The notes under the pieces: generated by a model
Databases searched by the model: none
Told to the model about the DNA's origin: nothing
Seen by the model: only the letters and a program-made list of their open reading frames with translations
Made by a program: the position numbers and the translations under genes
NCBI GenBank assembly: GCA_019614645.1
Contig: JABWDB010000007.1
Span: 2,108,001-2,172,000, forward strand
Reading direction: 5' to 3'
DNA: 64,000 nt
Source: Stratiolaelaps scimitus
Taxonomy: Eukaryota; Arthropoda; Arachnida; Mesostigmata; Laelapidae
Shown: positions 63,660 to 64,000 of the stretch, in pieces
Position numbering within the stretch: the stretch's first letter is position 1
Layout: every line of letters starts with the position of its first letter

Positions 63660-64000
63660 ATTAAATAACATTACGCAACACAATGCGTTTATGGAGTGCG
63701 CGCGCGGCAGGAACGTGGCTCCCTTTCGAGCACTGAGTGGTTTCGATACGATCAGAAAGATGGATGGGTATGGATGCACTGCAGCAACAAGTGCAAATTC
63801 CTCCAAAAATCAACGGGAAATCATCATGTTTTTGTTTCTCCAAGGACACCCTCCAGCTGAAATCCATCGAGAACCGGTGAACGCGTACGGCAGGTCTGCC
63901 TTATGCCAGCAAACGGTGCGACGTTGGTGCGAGCGATTTAACAGTAGAAATTTGGACAGCGATGGCCATCGAGGCGGGGGTCAGCAATCAGGTGCGACAA
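63660..64000 (+). mobile_element. mariner transposon, 5' part, runs off the window
   Basis: From about 63671 the sequence matches the outer part of the 38.3-39.2 kb mariner in opposite orientation (shared CGCAACACAATGCG, GTGCGCGCGCGGCAGGAACG, GAGCACTGAGTGG). A clear outer inverted repeat is not visible; it may be diverged or lost. Confidence 0.88.
63760..64000 (+). CDS. mariner transposase N-terminus, open to window end
   Basis: From ATG 63760 the frame is open for 80 codons to the window end. It codes NQREIIMFLFLQGHPPAEIH and QQTVRRWCERFNSR, the mariner/HTH_48 DNA-binding domain (FLxxxGxxPxEIHxxxxxxYG...TVxRWxxxF). The first 8-10 codons match the remnant start in the 38-39 kb copy, which then jumps to the catalytic part. 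Whether this copy is intact cannot be told from the window. Confidence 0.85.
   Translation, partial: MDGYGCTAATSANSSKNQREIIMFLFLQGHPPAEIHREPVNAYGRSALCQQTVRRWCERFNSRNLDSDGHRGGGQQSGAT

Overview
This is nuclear DNA of an animal, most likely an arthropod. Genes are sparse and split by GT-AG introns. There are many (AT)n, (CT)n and trinucleotide microsatellites, several mariner elements, tRNA-derived SINEs and a decayed reverse-transcriptase element. Two well-supported genes, a secreted cathepsin L and a glycine-rich cuticle-type protein, fit a chelicerate such as a mite or tick. That placement is inference; no marker gene here fixes the species.

Layout. 1-5.1 kb: gene-poor, with a degraded SINE. 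5.1-6.1 kb (- strand): last two exons of a C2H2 zinc-finger gene, with possible further exons up to 9.7 kb. 8.36-11.1 kb: two direct copies of a ~290 bp repeat, each holding a ~121 bp TA-flanked MITE-like unit. 11-25 kb: gene-poor, microsatellite- and CpG-rich, with three SINE copies. 28.1-31.9 kb (- strand): a complete six-exon gene for a ~527-residue secreted glycine-rich protein, with TATA box, signal-peptide exon split and four duplicated phase-0 exons. One intron carries a perfect 49-bp inverted repeat, another a SINE with a 10-bp target-site duplication. 38.3-39.2 kb: mariner deletion derivative with both inverted repeats and TA duplications. 41.6 kb: a second perfect inverted repeat (40 bp arms). 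45.0 kb (- strand): a likely signal-peptide first exon. 48.9-51.8 kb (+): two divergent paralogous ORFs of unknown family. 53.6 kb: a mariner relic. 54.6 kb (- strand): a small secreted glycine-rich exon. 55.4 and 57.9 kb: tRNA-like SINEs. 58.3-60.4 kb (+): complete cathepsin L gene with TATA box, 5' UTR intron, four coding exons and polyA signal. 61.7-63.2 kb (+): reverse-transcriptase pseudogene. 63.7 kb to the end: 5' part of a second mariner with an open transposase N-terminus.

The genes do not form a pathway. The two glycine-rich genes share a secreted, cuticle-like design. The rest of the signal is transposon history and unusual inverted-repeat structure. Many short ORFs in the window are chance openings; those listed beyond the named genes are marked as candidates.
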